DNA of 64,000 nucleotides from Lacinutrix sp. WUR7. GTDB lineage: Bacteria; Bacteroidota; Bacteroidia; Flavobacteriales; Flavobacteriaceae. Shown here piece after piece: positions 62,386 to 64,000 of this stretch; within the stretch, counting starts at the first letter, position 1; every line of letters starts with the position of its first letter. The notes beneath the pieces were generated by a model. The model did not search any database and had not been told where the DNA came from. It worked only from the letters and a program-made list of their open reading frames with translations. Both the position numbers and the translations under genes were made by a program. The stretch spans positions 2,180,001 to 2,244,000 of the forward strand of contig NZ_CP045067.1 of assembly GCF_016864015.1 (NCBI RefSeq), given 5' to 3'.

Positions 62386-63915
62386 ATGAAAATTACATCA
62401 TATAAATTAATTCTTTTTTTAGTTATTAATTCAATGCTTTTTTCGTGTAATACACAAAAAGAGAAAGTAAAGGAACAAAAGCAACCAAATATTCTTTGGA
62501 TTTTTGCGGAAGATTTATCGCCTTTTATGGGATGTTATGGTGATTCAATTAATAAAAATGCAACACCTGCTATAGATAAACTAGCTTCAGAAGGTGTACT
62601 GTTTAATCGTGCGTACACAACAGCTCCTGTATGTTCTGCAGCACGTTCGGCATTAATTACTGGGGTTATGCAAACAACAACTGGAACACATAACCACAGG
62701 TCTAGTAGAGTGCCAGATGTGGTTGTGCCAGAAGCGTTACGTATAAATCTGCCTGATGGCATGAAAACAATACCTGAATTGATGCGAGAAGCAGGATATT
62801 TCACCTTTAATAATGGAAAAGACGATTATAATTTTCATTACAATAGAAGAGATTTATACACTGTAAGTACAAAAGACGATTATAAACCAGGAATGAATGG
62901 ATGGCAAGGAAACTTTCCTAAGCATAAAATGTCTGCAACCCAAGATGCTTGGAGTTCAAGACCAGATAAAAACCAACCTTGGTTTGGACAAATTCAAATA
63001 GATGGAGGAAAAGCGCATGCTAAATACGTTAGAGAAGGAGAAGTTTTAGCTGATAATGCCGTTCCTGTTCCTCCATATTTTCCAAACATTCCATCACAGC
63101 AAAGTGCATGGACAGATCATTATAATGCCAATCGTGGTGCAGATGTTAATGTAGAAACCATTTTAAAACAATTAGAAGCAGATGGCGAATTAGAAAACAC
63201 TATTATTTTCTTTTTCTCAGATCACGGAAGTCCAGTGTCATTGCGTCACAAGCAATTTTGTTACGAAGGTGGTATGTTAGTACCATTAATGATTAAAGGA
63301 AATCTTCCAGCTTTAAAATCTGGAACAATTAGAAACGATTTAGTGTCGCTTTTAGATATTTCGGCAACTACTTTAGCTATGGGGAAAGCCAAAATGCCTG
63401 AGTATTTAGATGGTCAAGATTTATTTTCAGAAACGTTTAGCAACCAAGAATATGTAATTGGAGCAAGAGATCGTTGCGATTATACTATTGATAGAATTAG
63501 AACTGTAGTTTCTGAAGATTATCGATATATTAAAAACTTTTATCCTAACAGACCAATGATGCAAGCTGGTTACAGAGATAAAAAAGCAATTGTAAAAGAT
63601 TTAAAAAAGGCTTTCAAAGAAGGAAAACTAACACCATATCAAGCAGAACATTGGTTTGGAGTAAGACCTATTGAAGAATTATACGATTTAAAAGCAGATC
63701 CACATCAAATAAACAATCTTGCTACTAATCTAGAATTTGCTACAATTCTTAAAGAACATAGAGATGTATTAGAAAACTGGATTAAAGAAACGGATGATAA
63801 AGGGCAATATCCTGAAGATGCAGCGCAATTAGAAGCAACTTATAATTTGTGGAAAGACAGACCTCGTTTTAAAAACGCGAAGGTTAACCCAGAGTATGAT
63901 CAGTTTAAAAAATAA
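62386..63915 (+). CDS. S1-family sulfatase, lipoprotein (4 of 4)
   Basis: 509 residues. Lipobox LFSC (Cys21). Metal site ILWIFAEDLSPFMGCYGDS (Glu-Asp in place of Asp-Asp), formylglycine motif C83-S-A-A-R87 in APVCSAARSALITG, followed by THNHRSSR, FFFSDHGSPVSLRHKQFCYEGGMLVPLMIKG, and the late LYDLKADPHQINNLATN. The C-x-A-x-R motif variant is shared with sulfatase 1 and contrasts with the C-x-P-x-R of sulfatases 2 and 3. Such enzymes with an AEDLSP start often act on algal galactans or glycosaminoglycans; the position attacked is not readable. It ends 85 bases before the window edge, and no further gene is visible in that remainder. Confidence 0.94.
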   Translation: MKITSYKLILFLVINSMLFSCNTQKEKVKEQKQPNILWIFAEDLSPFMGCYGDSINKNATPAIDKLASEGVLFNRAYTTAPVCSAARSALITGVMQTTTGTHNHRSSRVPDVVVPEALRINLPDGMKTIPELMREAGYFTFNNGKDDYNFHYNRRDLYTVSTKDDYKPGMNGWQGNFPKHKMSATQDAWSSRPDKNQPWFGQIQIDGGKAHAKYVREGEVLADNAVPVPPYFPNIPSQQSAWTDHYNANRGADVNVETILKQLEADGELENTIIFFFSDHGSPVSLRHKQFCYEGGMLVPLMIKGNLPALKSGTIRNDLVSLLDISATTLAMGKAKMPEYLDGQDLFSETFSNQEYVIGARDRCDYTIDRIRTVVSEDYRYIKNFYPNRPMMQAGYRDKKAIVKDLKKAFKEGKLTPYQAEHWFGVRPIEELYDLKADPHQINNLATNLEFATILKEHRDVLENWIKETDDKGQYPEDAAQLEATYNLWKDRPRFKNAKVNPEYDQFKK

Positions 63916-64000
63916 GTTAAGATTTTTTTACAGAGCCATTCAACTTGTAAGTATAGCTTAAAACAATATAGCGACCTAAACTTTGAGACGTAGTTTCTTC

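Overview
The window is a 64 kb piece of a low-GC chromosome from the phylum Bacteroidota, almost certainly a marine member of the Flavobacteriaceae. The evidence is: type IX secretion genes (porU, porV) beside the gliding lipoprotein gene gldJ; several secreted proteins ending in T9SS type A sorting domains; promoters of the TTG-N18-20-TAnnTTTG type; many lipoproteins; and a polysaccharide-utilisation region rich in sulfatases under a hybrid two-component regulator. The genus cannot be fixed from the sequence alone.

Layout. 1-1177: 3' end of an rRNA operon (23S end, 5S, terminator). 1501-7698: a PIF1-like helicase, then three minus-strand genes for secreted or surface proteins (a T9SS-sorted protein, a protein with 27-residue YEGSNGDG repeats, and a formylglycine-enzyme-fold protein without the catalytic cysteines). 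8040-17817: housekeeping genes (acyl-CoA dehydrogenase, anmK, amino-acid dehydrogenase, nhaD) and an exbB-exbD-tonB-like-tonB-like-folC run. 17835-18600: two near-identical tRNA-Val(TAC) cassettes, each with its own promoter and terminator. 18744-27275: murF, gldJ, porU, porV, i.e. cell-wall synthesis, gliding and the T9SS sortase with its partner. 27607-32743: cytidine deaminase, pyruvate dehydrogenase E1 alpha and E2, an M28 peptidase and a short-chain dehydrogenase. 32782-41779: small genes and a full tryptophan operon read leftward, trpE-G-D-C-F-B-(GIY-YIG)-A, then GNAT, a small membrane protein and trmL. The operon starts with a promoter, a 20-codon leader carrying three consecutive Trp codons, and a terminator directly before trpE: a transcription attenuator. 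Its spacers are loaded with palindromic repeats, and a GIY-YIG nuclease gene framed by two inverted copies of one palindrome sits between trpB and trpA. 42012-44089: four small thiol/sulfur genes (TlpA-like, redoxin, two rhodaneses). 44216-45333: a GIY-YIG gene broken by one stop codon, then about 870 bases of non-coding sequence with hairpins and tRNA-like scraps.

45334-63915 is a catabolic locus: an HTCS sensor-regulator, a small T9SS-exported beta-rich protein, a large propeller lipoprotein (candidate GH150-like lambda-carrageenase), four Cys-type S1 sulfatases, a GH110-like alpha-1,3-galactosidase, a SASA-type esterase and a second beta-helix lipoprotein. My reading is a system for a sulfated galactan, with lambda-carrageenan as the leading candidate: an endo-enzyme cuts the chain, sulfatases remove sulfate, and the GH110-like enzyme removes alpha-1,3-linked galactose. 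No SusC/SusD pair and no sulfatase-maturing enzyme lie in the window. The family calls in this locus come from recognising motifs by eye and need database searches.
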